DNA from: Anniella stebbinsi
Taxonomy: Eukaryota; Chordata; Lepidosauria; Squamata; Anniellidae
Direction of reading: 5' to 3'
Length of the DNA stretch: 64,000 nucleotides
Assembly: GCA_029215795.1 (NCBI GenBank)
Contig: JARDYH010000003.1
Coordinates: 62,844,609 to 62,908,608 of the forward strand
The translations under genes and the position numbers were made by a program. The notes beneath the pieces are model-generated. The model was not told the DNA's origin, made no database searches, and saw only the letters and a list, made by a program, of their open reading frames with translations. Numbering within the stretch: the stretch's first letter is position 1; each line of letters starts with the position of its first letter. This document shows, piece by piece, positions 45,154 through 53,757 of this stretch.

Positions 45154-46235
45154 TTATTTATTTCTCCTTCCACAGCAGAATCTGGAAGGCGGGCAGGCAG
45201 GCTGGCATTTAATGGGCAAAGTCCAACAGCGGCATTGGGGACTGGGTGACATTCTCCTTGAGGGCGAATGCCAAGTCCCATGGCTTGTGCGAGGAGGGCG
45301 GCTTGCTCTCTTTGCAGGAAGGATCTGGAAGGCGGCAGGCGGCATCAGCAGCGGGCGGGCAGGCTGGCATTTAATGGGCAAAGTCCAACAGCGGCATTGG
45401 GGACTGGGTGACATTCTCCTTGAGGGCGAATGCCAAGTCCCATGGCTTGTGCGAGGAGGGCGGCTTGCTCTCTTTGCAGGAAGGATCTGGGAGGCGGCAG
45501 GCGGCATCAGCAGCGGGCGGGCAGGCTGGCATTTAATGGGCAAAGTCCAACAGCGGCATTGGGGACTGGGTGACATTCTCCTTGAGGGCGAATGCCAAGT
45601 CCCATGGCTTGTGCGAGGAGGGCGGCTTGCTCTCTTTGCAGGAAGGATCTGGGAGGCGGCAGGCGGCATCAGCAGCGGGCGGGCAGGCTGGCATTTAATG
45701 GGCAAAGTCCAACAGCGGCTTTGGGGACTGGGTGACATTCTCCTTGAGGGCGAATGCCAAGTCCCATGGCTTGTGCGAGGAGGGCGGCTTGCTCTCTTTG
45801 CAGGAAGGATCTGGAAGGCGGCAGGCGGCATCAGCAGCGGGCGGGCAGGCTGGCATTTAATGGGCAAAGTCCAACAGCGGCTTTGGGGACTGGGTGACAT
45901 TCTCCTTGAGGGCGAATGCCAAGTCCCATGGCTTGTGCGAGGAGGGCGGCTTGCTCTCTTTGCAGGAAGGATCTGGGAGGCGGCAGGCGGCATCAGCAGC
46001 GGGCGGGCAGGCTGGCATTTAATGGGCAAAGTCCAACAGCGGCTTTGGGGACTGGGTGACATTCTCCTTGAGGGCGAATGCCAAGTCCCATGGCTTGTGC
46101 GAGGAGGGCGGCTTGCTCTCTTTGCAGGAAGGATCTGGAAGGCGGCAGGCGGCATCAGCAGCGGGCGGGCAGGCTGGCATTTAATGGGCAAAGTCTCTCC
46201 TTTCCCGGGCACTGTGGCAGTGAGAGTGCCATAGG
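45154..46235 (-). CDS. Terminal exon of the hAT module gene, 54-residue repeats
   Basis: Candidate last exon on the minus strand. It begins at an acceptor (pyrimidine tract, TTCTTCTTTTGCAG, then CCTATGG at 46,235) and runs open to a TAA at 45,154-45,156. The frame, with one base carried from the preceding exon, encodes an opening segment (YGTLTATVPGKGETLP), six complete 54-residue repeats and a partial seventh. The repeat contains LPIKCQPARPLLMPP, KRASRPPRTSHGTWHS and RMSPSPQSRCW; it is basic, proline- and cysteine-containing, and matches no family I recognise. Repeats vary mainly at F/S and S/C positions. The stop codon lies directly against an AATAAA signal (45,157-45,162), reading AATAAATAA. 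Coding status is inference. The plus strand is also open because the unit length is a multiple of three. Confidence 0.5.
45157..45162 (-). promoter_or_regulatory. Polyadenylation signal AATAAA, minus strand
   Basis: TTTATT on the plus strand. By eye I saw no other minus-strand AATAAA between here and the end of the transposase gene at 50,616, so transcripts from the hAT promoter might end here. Confidence 0.5.
45181..46190. repeat. 162-bp tandem repeat, six units plus a partial
   Basis: GGCATTTAATGGGCAAAGTC starts at 45,204, 45,366 and every 162 bp onward to about 46,177. Units are nearly identical (C/T in GGCATTGG/GGCTTTGG; AAGGC/GAGGC). Confidence 0.95.
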
Positions 46236-46440
46236 CTGCAAAAGAAGAAGGGGGGGGAAAAAGAATGAATATTAGTTGACCACTTCAACACAACCAGCTC
46301 CCTTCCACCCAGGATTGCCCTTCCTGAGTGCCCACGCCAAAGCAGGCACACGGGGCTGCCTGCTCACTCGGAAGTTAGCAGGCAGACAGCCAACCTTCAG
46401 TTAGGTGGAAGGTGCCCCCCCCCATTCACAGAACACTTAC

Positions 46441-46556
46441 CGTAGTCCTCCTGAGGGCGTTGTTGATAAGATGCCACTTCCAGGCGGGCAGTGACGGGCA
46501 GGTGGGCAGTCTGCATTACCGTCTCTCCTGGGCACTGTGGCAAAGAGTTCCATAGG
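46441..46556 (-). CDS. Module exon 2 (116 bp)
   Basis: Acceptor TTCTTCTTTTGCAG precedes 46,556 and donor GTAAGTGTTC follows 46,441 (minus strand). With two bases carried in, the frame reads LWNSLPQCPGETVMQTAHL to ASYQQRPQEDY without a stop and leaves one base for the terminal exon. Near-identical to exon 4. No known domain. Coding is inferred from splice signals plus openness. Confidence 0.45.
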
Positions 46557-46727
46557 CTGCAAAAGAAGAAGGGGGGGGGGAAGAATATGAGGAAAATGAT
46601 ACTTTTCCACCACTGGCTCCCTCCCACCCAAGACTGGCATGTGCCCGTCCTGAGTGCCCACGCCCCAGCAGGCACACGGGGCTGCCTGCTTGCTTACTCG
46701 TGGGTAAGCTCTCTGACAGGCTCTTAC

Positions 46728-46842
46728 CAGAGTCGTGCGGGCGACGTGAATCGATGGGCCACCTCCATGCGGCCGTGGCTGGGGCAGATGGGCAGTCTGG
46801 ATTCACGGGTACGCTTTGCGCAGTGGCGAAGAGTTCCATAGG
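46728..46842 (-). CDS. Module exon 3 (115 bp)
   Basis: Acceptor CTCCTTCTTTTGCAG, donor GTAAGAGCC. With one base carried in it reads AYGTLRHCAKRTRESRLP to RMEVAHRFTSPARL, open, leaving two bases for exon 2. Related in sequence to exon 2 (shared CCTATGGAACTCTT start), so the 115- and 116-bp modules derive from one another. Confidence 0.45.
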
Positions 46843-47059
46843 CTGCAAAAGAAGGAGGGGGGGGGGAAAGAATTAACATGAGATAAATCATACTTTTCCA
46901 CCATTGGCTCCCTCTCACCCAGGACTGGCATCTGCCCGGTCCTGAGTGCCCACGCCCCAGTAGGCACACGGGGCTGCCTGCTCACTCGGAAGTTAGCAGG
47001 CAGACAGCCAACCTTCAGTTAGGTGGAAGGTGCCCCCCCCCCATTCACAGAACACTTAC

Positions 47060-47175
47060 CGTAGTCCTCCTGAGGGCGTTGTTGATAAGATGCCACTTCC
47101 AGGCGGGCAGTGACGGGCAGGTGGGCAGTCTGCATTACCGTCTCTCCTGGGCACTGTGGCAAAGAGTTCCATAGG
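47060..47175 (-). CDS. Module exon 4 (116 bp)
   Basis: Duplicate of exon 2 with the same acceptor and donor (GTAAGTGTTC) and the same open frame. Confidence 0.45.
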
Positions 47176-47345
47176 CTGCAAAAGAAGAAGGGGGGGGGAA
47201 GAATATGAGGAAAATGATACTTTTCCACCACTGGCTCCCTCCCACCCAAGACTGGCATGTGCCCGTCCTGAGTGCCCACGCCCCAGCAGGCACACGGGGC
47301 TGCCTGCTTGCTTACTCGTGGGTAAGCTCTCTGACAGGCTCTTAC

Positions 47346-47460
47346 CAGAGTCGTGCGGGCGACGTGAATCGATGGGCCACCTCCATGCGGCCGTGGCTGG
47401 GGCAGATGGGCAGTCTGGATTCACGGGTACGCTTTGCGCAGTGGCGAAGAGTTCCATAGG
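47346..47460 (-). CDS. Module exon 5 (115 bp)
   Basis: Duplicate of exon 3 with identical splice signals and open frame. Confidence 0.45.
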
Positions 47461-47675
47461 CTGCAAAAGAAGGAGGGGGGGGGAAAGAATTAACATGAGA
47501 TAAATCATACTTTTCCACCATTGGCTCCCTCTCACCCAGGACTGGCATCTGCCCGGTCCTGAGTGCCCACGCCCCAGTAGGCACACGGGGCTGCCTGCTC
47601 ACTCGGAAGTTAGCAGGCAGACAGCCAACCTTCAGTTAGGTGGAAGGTGCCCCCCCCCATTCACAGAACACTTAC

Positions 47676-47878
47676 CATAGTCCTGAGGGCGTTGAGGACT
47701 CGGTGAGATTCTCCTGGAGGACCCCTAGTCCCATGGCTTGTGCAAGAAAGGCGGCTGGCCCGCCTCGCAGGAACGATCTGGAAGGCGGCAGGCGGCATCA
47801 GCAGCGGGCGGGCAGGCTGGCATGTAATGGGCAAAGTCTCTCCTTTCCCGGGCACTGTGGCAGTGAGAGTGCCATAGG
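47676..47878 (-). CDS. Module exon 6 (203 bp)
   Basis: Acceptor TCTTCTTTTGCAG, donor GTAAGTGTTC. It combines the start of the terminal exon (AYGTLTATVPGKGETLP) with part of one 54-residue repeat and then an ending like exon 2. In the phase needed by exon 5 it contains a TAG near its end. In another phase it is open but then exon 4 would stop, so it may be skipped or dead. Confidence 0.35.
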
Positions 47879-48199
47879 CTGCAAAAGAAGAGGAGGGGGA
47901 TAATGAATATTACATAAATACTTTTATACTGCAAAAGAAGAAAGGAAAATAAATAAAGATTTGTATTAATTAATACATGCAAGTCCTAGTAACTAGTCTC
48001 CCACCGGCACACTTCTCTGGTTTGTGATGCAATCCTCTTTCTCCTGCACCCCTCCCTTTCTAAATCACTCTTCTGAGCCCATTGTTAGAGGGATTGGCTA
48101 TCCTTTTGTGTCTGGCAGGACACAGCTTACCGGATCATTAGAGAATCACCATTTCTTTTGTCCTTGGGTTATTCATTCACTCCTAATAGCACCCTACGT

Positions 48200-48370
48200 T
48201 AGGCTGACCAGATCAAATCCAGGTCAGGGTTCCTAACTTCAGCAGTTGTAGAGAAAAGGGAATTTCTGCCAGTGTCATTTGTATGGAATTAGTTCCTGCT
48301 GAGATTCCCTCTTCATCACAACAGTTAAAGGTGCAGGGGCCCTGCCTTCTTTTCTATATGGCCACTCTGC
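48200..48370. mobile_element. Half copy of the inverted-dimer MITE (copy D)
   Basis: Starts TAGGCTGACCAGATC and follows the left half of copies A-C to just past the palindrome centre (CTATATGGCCACTCTGCC), then stops. It sits in the intron next to the donor of module exon 7, so it entered the hAT after the module array formed. Confidence 0.7.
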
Positions 48371-48382
48371 CTGCACTCTTAC

Positions 48383-48497
48383 CTGAGTCGTAGGGGCGAC
48401 GTGAATCGAGGGGCCACCTCCATGCGGCCGTGGCTGGGGCAGATGGGCAGTCTGGATTCACGGGTGCGCTTTGCGCAGTGGCGAAGAGTTCCATAGG
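48383..48497 (-). CDS. Module exon 7 (115 bp)
   Basis: Acceptor CTCCTTCTTTTGCAG, donor GTAAGAGTG (after GACTCAG). Same module type as exons 3 and 5 with a few substitutions; open with one base carried in. No function recognised. Confidence 0.4.
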
Positions 48498-48718
48498 CTG
48501 CAAAAGAAGGAGGGGGGGGGGAAAAGAATTAACATGAGATAAATCATACTTTTCCACCATTGGCTCCCTCTCACCCAGGACTGGCATCTGCCCGGTCCTG
48601 AGTGCCCACGCCCCAGTAGGCACACGGGGCTGCCTGCTTGCTTACTCGGAAGTAAGATCTCACACTGCCCCACTTCTGGACACTCTCAGGTGTCCCTGCG
48701 TTGACTGCACACACTTAC

Positions 48719-48780
48719 CTTATTCGTGCGGCCGATGTGGATCGGAGGACTCCAGTGGCACATAGGCTCCTCCAGGCAAA
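48719..48780 (-). other. Probable first or upstream module exon ending in a strong donor
   Basis: On the minus strand GCCGCACGAATAAG is followed by GTAAGTGTGTG, a near-consensus donor at 48,718-48,714. The exon body would be the short-repeat array to the right. I found no acceptor, so its start is unknown, and the phase needed by exon 7 has a TAA next to the donor. Confidence 0.35.
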
Positions 48781-49437
48781 GTCACATTGGCACAGGGTCC
48801 TCCAGGCAAAGTCACAGTTTGGCACAGCTCCCTCCAGGCAAAGTCACATTGGCACAGGGTCCTCCAGGCAAAGTCACAGTTTGGCACAGCTCCCTCCAGG
48901 CAAAGTCCCAGTGGCACAGGCTCCTCCAGGCAAAGTCACAGTTTGGCACAGCTCCCTCCAGGCAAAGTCACATTGGCACAGGGTCCTCCAGGCAAAGTCA
49001 CAGTTTGGCACAGCTCCCTCCAGGCAAAGTCACATTGGCACAGGGTCCTCCAGGCAAAGTCACAGTTTGGCACAGCTCCCTCCAGGCAAAGTCCCAGTGG
49101 CACAGGCTCCTCCAGGCAAAGTCACATTGGCACAGGCTCCTCCAGGCAAAGTCACAGTTTGGCACAGCTCCCTCCAGGCAAAGTCACATTGGCACAGGGT
49201 CCTCCAGGCAAAGTCACAGTTTGGCACAGCTCCCTCCAGGCAAAGTCACATTGGCACAGGGTCCTCCAGGCAAAGTCACAGTTTGGCACAGCTCCCTCCA
49301 GGCAAAGTCCCAGTTTGGCACAGCTCCCTCCAGGCAAAGTCCCAGTTTGGCACAGCTCCCTCCAGGCAAAGTCCCAGTGGCAGAGGCAAAGTCCCAGTGG
49401 CAGAGGCAAAGTCCCACTGGCAGAGGCAAAGTCACAG
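48757..49437. repeat. Short tandem repeat array, about 31/33-bp alternating units
   Basis: Alternating CCTCCAGGCAAAGTCACATT + GGCACAGGGT and CCTCCAGGCAAAGTCACAGT + TTGGCACAGCTC units, about 20 in total, ending with shorter GGCAGAGGCAAAGTCCCAGT units. Long frames on both strands come from the repetition. Confidence 0.95.
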
Positions 49438-49439
49438 CT

Positions 49440-50035
49440 GCATGGGCACCTCCAGGCAGGCAGGCGGGCGGGCAGGCAGAGGCGGGCATGATGCCAGGCG
49501 CTTGCACATTGCACAAGTAAGCAATAGAACCGTGAGACCAGCCCACGCATTCCGGCTACTTCACAATGGCGGCAACCTAGCAGGCGGGCAGGCGGGCAGG
49601 CAGGCAGGCAGGCAGAGGCAGAGGCAGAGGCGGGCATGATGCCAGGCGCTTGCACATTGCACAAGTAAGCAATAGAACCGTGAGACCAGCCCACGCATTC
49701 CGGCTACTTCACAATGGCGGCAACCTAGCAGGCGGGCAGGCGGGCAGGCAGGCAGGCAGGCAGAGGCAGAGGCAGAGGCGGGCATGATGCCAGGCGCTTG
49801 CACATTGCACAAGTAAGCAATAGAACCGTGAGACCAGCCCACGCATTCCGGCTACTTCACAATGGCGGCAACCTAGCAGGCGGGCAGGCAGGCAGGCAGA
49901 GGCAGAGGCAGAGGCGGGCATGATGCCAGGCGCTTGCGCATTGCACAAGTAAGCAATAGAACCGTGAGACCAGCCCACGCATTCCGGCTACTTCACAATG
50001 GCGGCAACCTAGCAGGCGGGCAGGCGGGCAGGCAG
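49440..50035. repeat. 148-bp GC-rich tandem repeat, four units
   Basis: GGGCATGATGCCAGGCGCTT begins near 49,484, 49,632, 49,780 and 49,917. Each unit includes CACAATGGCGGCAACCTAGC and a variable (GGCAGGC)n/(GGCAGA)n run. The last unit gap is shorter (137 bp), from loss of GGCA repeats. Confidence 0.95.
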
Positions 50036-50615
50036 TTTTTTAAATCATATAGCCAAAATAAACACAACACACAGTGACAGCCCTGCAAGGCTGCCACATA
50101 AGTCCAAAAGACACAGTCAGAAACAGTGTGGGATGCTGCTTGTCATCCACTCAATGTAGGAGCCTGGAAGAGGAATCCTATCGCGTCCTTCGTTCATAGT
50201 CAGAGAGGTGCATGCGTTCCTTGGCGATAAAATTAAGCCTTCTTCTTATCCAAAGTTCTCATGAGCCTCTGACGTGGTCTTACAAGAAGAAACGCCCATG
50301 GAAGTGTGGGACCTTACAGAAGGCCTGGAGGGAGCCATCGGAGTCCAATTTCAGAGGCACACGTGCAAGCACATTGGTTCAAGTCAAACAACATAGAATG
50401 TGTGAGATGCTTGTGCATCCCCTCAATGTAAGAGGCTAGGAGAAGAAACTAGATCCCTTCGGGATCCATCGTTCAGAGTTGAGTTACTGAGCTGTAAACA
50501 ACACAGCCAGTAAATTAAAGTAAAGAAAATTAATTAACCGAAAATAAGAATTAAAAAATCAAGGGCCTGCCGGTGCCTGCCCAAAGGTGTGGGATGGATG
50601 GGGGGTGCCTGCCAA
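50036..50615 (-). other. Region downstream of the hAT transposase
   Basis: AT-rich unique sequence, no frame of note. No minus-strand AATAAA was seen between it and the transposase stop. Confidence 0.5.
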
Positions 50616-53147
50616 TTACTCCCCCGCGGGCATGAGGGTGGGGTATCCCAGCAGGGGCAGATTGACCTTGAGGAAGACCAGCTGCTCCACAATCTCAGCG
50701 TCCAAGCGAGAGCGGTGGGGTGTGACCACGTCGCCCGCCATGGAAAACACCCGCTCGCTTGGAACGCTGGACGGTGGGCAGCTGATTCTGTCCATGGCCA
50801 CCCGCGCCAGATCAGGCCACATCTGGCGCCGAGATGACCAGTAGGCCAGGGGTTCGATGGAGCCGTCCTCCATCTGCTCCGCCAGGTAACGCTGCACTGC
50901 TGCTGCAGCGTCATCCTGGCGGCGGCTGGGTTGAGTGCCTCTATGCCCAACCGCAGCCTGCAAAGCCTTGTCCCAAAACCCCTGGCCTGTCCCCCTGCTG
51001 GGTGTGGTGGTGCTGGTGCCGCTGCTGCTGGTGGTGCTCAGCGGACTTAGCGCCTGGGCTTCGGTGGGCTCCTCCTCTGCCTGCCCAATCCTGGCATCCC
51101 GGGCCGCCCGAACGTCCGTCACCAGCATTTCCACCCAACCTGCCCGGGAAGTCTGCCCACATAACCCATCCTTGATGCGCGGGTCGCACATGGTGGCCAA
51201 CATGTACTGCCTCTCGTTGTAGAGAGGCTGGACCCGGCGGGATAGGCTTTCCCTCAGCCTCGTCACCACTTCCCGCACCTCTGGCAGGAAGCGCCTGCCG
51301 GTGACGGCATCCCCGGCCTCCAGAAACTCGCCCATCTGATTCTGGAGATGCCTGGCCACGGGGAGCACCTGGCTGAGAAGGGCAGTGCTGCTGCTCAGGG
51401 TCTCGGTGGCCTCAAGGAACGGCTTGAGGACCACCAGAAGCTGGGACATGGCCTCCCACTGCTGCCTGGACAGTGGGGCCTGGATGCCAATGTCCCCGAC
51501 CCTGAACATCTCGTGGACAACACGCTGTTGCTCCACCATACGCTCGAGCATGTGGTAGGTGGAGTTCCAACGTGTTGCCACGTCCTGCACTAGCCGGTGC
51601 TGCGGAAGTCCCAGCTCCTGCTGCTTCTCCCGCAGCAACCGACTGCCCTTCACGCTGTGGTGGAAATGCCCAGCCACCTTCCTGCAGCTCTCTAGGAGAT
51701 TACGGATTTGGGGAGGGAGAGGGGCCTTGCTGCCTCCAAGGCCATCCCTGACGACCAGGTTGAAGACGTGCGCGATGCAGCGGATGCCCTCAAATCCGCC
51801 ATCGCGCACCGCCTTCAGCATATTGGCTCCCCCGTCCGTGACCATGTAACCGCGGGTGTGCTGGTGCCCGCCCAGCCACCCTGCCACCATGCGGTTCATG
51901 GCCTCCGTAATCTCCTCCGCCGTGTGGGACTGGTCCATGACTGCGGTATGAAGGAGGGCCCAGCGGCAGCCCTCCTTCCCAGTCCCAGAAGTCCTGGGTG
52001 CTTCCTGCCCTGAGGCTCCCCACCAGTGAGCCGTCAGGGACAGGTAAGCGTGCACTCCTCCTTCGCTGGACCAGATGTCCGAAGTGAAGTGCACCTTCTG
52101 TGCCTCTGCCTGGCACAGACGACCCAGAACTAACTCCCTGCATGCCTGGTACAGGGAGGGCACCACACGCCTGCTCAGGGTGGTGCGACACGGCGGCTTG
52201 TAGTATGGAACCACAAGAGCCATCAGCCTCTTGAAGCCTGCGTTCTCGACGAGGCTGAATGGCTGGTCATCCAACGCCACCATCTCACCGATGCAATTGG
52301 TGATCTGGTTGGGCGCTGGAAAACGCCACCTTGTGGCTCCATACTTCCCCCACCCCATCTCTTCCATGGTGGCCTGGCGAAGCCTCTTGGGGATGGGAGG
52401 TCGAGAGCTGGCAGAAGTTGCAGGAGCCTTCTGCTTGCCCTTGCCGCTAGCACCAGTCTGCTGCGAGGTGCCCGCCTCGGTCCCAAGCAAAACAGACTGG
52501 TGGTGCCTCTGCATGTGGCGGGTGAGGTTCGTGGTGGTGAAGTGGCCTGGCATTTTTCCCCTGCTCACTGACATCTTGCAGTGGCGACAGACAGCAAAGC
52601 GGGAATCCACTGCCACCTCAAAGTGGTCCCACACCTTGCTTGCCTGTCGCTTCTGGGGTGACACAGACGGCCTGCCGGCGCCTTCGCTCTGTGGTGTCAC
52701 CTCAGGAGCAAGGGAATGAGTGGAAGAGAGGACGGATTGTGGAGAGTAAGTCTCTGGTGCTGCCTGCTCTTCCTCTTGCCCCACATCAGAGTCCTCCTTC
52801 TCACTCTGAACCTCGCTGACTTCCACAAGATCTGGGAAAAGATCAGTCAGCGGGTTCACAGGCTCACCCACCAAAGAAGGAGCTGGATAATATAGTGCTC
52901 CTTCTTCATGCCCACTGCTGCTCCCAGCACCTGCCTCATGTTGCTGAAAGAGTGCCCTGCAGGCACTACTTTGAGTTGCCTCTGCCTGCTTCTGCTGCCC
53001 CAGTGGAGAACGCCTCAGTTTAACTGGGGGTGTGGAAGTAGGCTGCCTGCTGCTGGTCCCAGCAGCAGCAGCAGCAGCGCCATGCCCAGAGCGGCCTCTC
53101 CCAAATGCTGCCTTGGGAGCACCCCCCCTTTGAGTGCCACGCTTCAT
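50616..53147 (-). CDS. hAT transposase, BED finger type, apparently intact
   Basis: An 843-residue single-exon frame. It is the enzyme that excises the element and produces the 8-bp duplication. Domains in order: low-complexity N-terminus (poly-Ala 24-29); a BED zinc finger at about 170-217 (KVWDHFEVAVDSRFAVCRHC, then H211 and H215/H216) for DNA binding; an RNase H-like catalytic core with D357 in HFTSDIWSSEGGVHAY, D438 in YMVTDGGANMLKAV and E798 in PSSVPSERVFSMAGDVV; the CIAHVFNLVVRDGL and DVATRWNSTYHML motifs typical of hAT; and the C-terminal dimerisation region ending RLDAEIVEQLVFLKVNLPLL. No stop or frameshift, length as expected, and all three catalytic acids present. The ATG at 53,147 opens the frame with MKRGTQRGGAPK. 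Its upstream promoter and position between the long inverted repeats fit an autonomous element. It resembles ZBED-type proteins, which are domesticated hAT transposases, but its setting marks it as a transposon gene. Confidence 0.93.
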   Translation of the reverse strand: MKRGTQRGGAPKAAFGRGRSGHGAAAAAAGTSSRQPTSTPPVKLRRSPLGQQKQAEATQSSACRALFQQHEAGAGSSSGHEEGALYYPAPSLVGEPVNPLTDLFPDLVEVSEVQSEKEDSDVGQEEEQAAPETYSPQSVLSSTHSLAPEVTPQSEGAGRPSVSPQKRQASKVWDHFEVAVDSRFAVCRHCKMSVSRGKMPGHFTTTNLTRHMQRHHQSVLLGTEAGTSQQTGASGKGKQKAPATSASSRPPIPKRLRQATMEEMGWGKYGATRWRFPAPNQITNCIGEMVALDDQPFSLVENAGFKRLMALVVPYYKPPCRTTLSRRVVPSLYQACRELVLGRLCQAEAQKVHFTSDIWSSEGGVHAYLSLTAHWWGASGQEAPRTSGTGKEGCRWALLHTAVMDQSHTAEEITEAMNRMVAGWLGGHQHTRGYMVTDGGANMLKAVRDGGFEGIRCIAHVFNLVVRDGLGGSKAPLPPQIRNLLESCRKVAGHFHHSVKGSRLLREKQQELGLPQHRLVQDVATRWNSTYHMLERMVEQQRVVHEMFRVGDIGIQAPLSRQQWEAMSQLLVVLKPFLEATETLSSSTALLSQVLPVARHLQNQMGEFLEAGDAVTGRRFLPEVREVVTRLRESLSRRVQPLYNERQYMLATMCDPRIKDGLCGQTSRAGWVEMLVTDVRAARDARIGQAEEEPTEAQALSPLSTTSSSGTSTTTPSRGTGQGFWDKALQAAVGHRGTQPSRRQDDAAAAVQRYLAEQMEDGSIEPLAYWSSRRQMWPDLARVAMDRISCPPSSVPSERVFSMAGDVVTPHRSRLDAEIVEQLVFLKVNLPLLGYPTLMPAGE

Positions 53148-53199
53148 TTTATTTTTATTATTATTTATTTTTGTGTAAGTGTGTGCTTTGCTGACTTTT

Positions 53200-53305
53200 T
53201 TTGTGTTTGTAGCAGCAGGCTACACAGCCCAGCAACACACACTCACTCACAAGCGCGCACACACACACACACACACAGAGAAAGAGAGAGAGAGAGAGAG
53301 AGGAT
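53200..53305. repeat. (CA)n and (GA)n microsatellite in the transposase 5' leader
   Basis: ACACACACACACACAC at about 53,258-53,277 followed by GAGAGAGAGAGAGAGAG to 53,302. Confidence 0.9.
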
Positions 53306-53610
53306 AGAAATATTTTTTTATTATTTTTTTGGGTTTTTTTCAGAAAGCGAAAGTAGAACAAACAAACACACTCACTGCAAAGACAAACTGAACTCACAGA
53401 CAAACAAACGTGCTATCTAAGAAAGGAAAGGCAAGAGAGAAAGGAAAGCCAAGAGAGAGAACAAGAAAAGCTGAAGTAAAAGATCAGAAACTCCTCAAAA
53501 CCACCTCCAAATGCAATCAAATCAATACAGTCTCTCCAACACAGCTCCAAAACACTCCCTAATCTCCTCCACGTTCAACCCACAAAGAGCCAGAAGGGCA
53601 GGGCTGAGAG

Positions 53611-53675
53611 AATATATACTGGTGCCCTCCTCCAGCATTGCGATTGGAGGCTGAAGAAAGTCTTCACAGGATTGG
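53611..53675 (-). promoter_or_regulatory. Candidate CCAAT/TATA promoter of the hAT
   Basis: On the minus strand CCAAT (53,643-53,647) lies about 28 bp upstream of AGTATATATT (53,611-53,620), and a second CCAAT is at 53,671-53,675. The transposase ATG is about 460 bp downstream. The region is inside the right terminal repeat boundary. Confidence 0.5.
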
Positions 53676-53757
53676 GTGATTCAGTCATGTATTCTAAAGC
53701 ACAATTGGTGGATCAAGCTGTCAAACACACACACACAAACACAGCCTCCCCCTCCCT

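Larger units (their letters stand above)
46350..47585. repeat. Tandem duplication of a 618-bp two-exon cassette
   Basis: 46,350-46,967 and 46,968-47,585 match almost base for base. The offset is 618 or 619, depending on the length of a poly(G) run next to each acceptor. A third partial copy begins at 47,586. Each cassette contains one 116-bp and one 115-bp module exon. Confidence 0.9.

Noticed and set aside
45212..46234. 340-codon plus-strand frame in the 162-bp repeats
   Set aside because: It exists only because the repeat length is a multiple of three. It has no splice, promoter or polyadenylation context, whereas the minus strand does.
48757..49437. Regularly spaced short repeats as a CRISPR-like array
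   Set aside because: Units are contiguous with no unique spacers, and the setting is a eukaryotic transposon.
48701..49639. Plus-strand frames of 234-312 codons in the short-repeat array
   Set aside because: Several overlapping frames are all open because of repetition, with no supporting signals.
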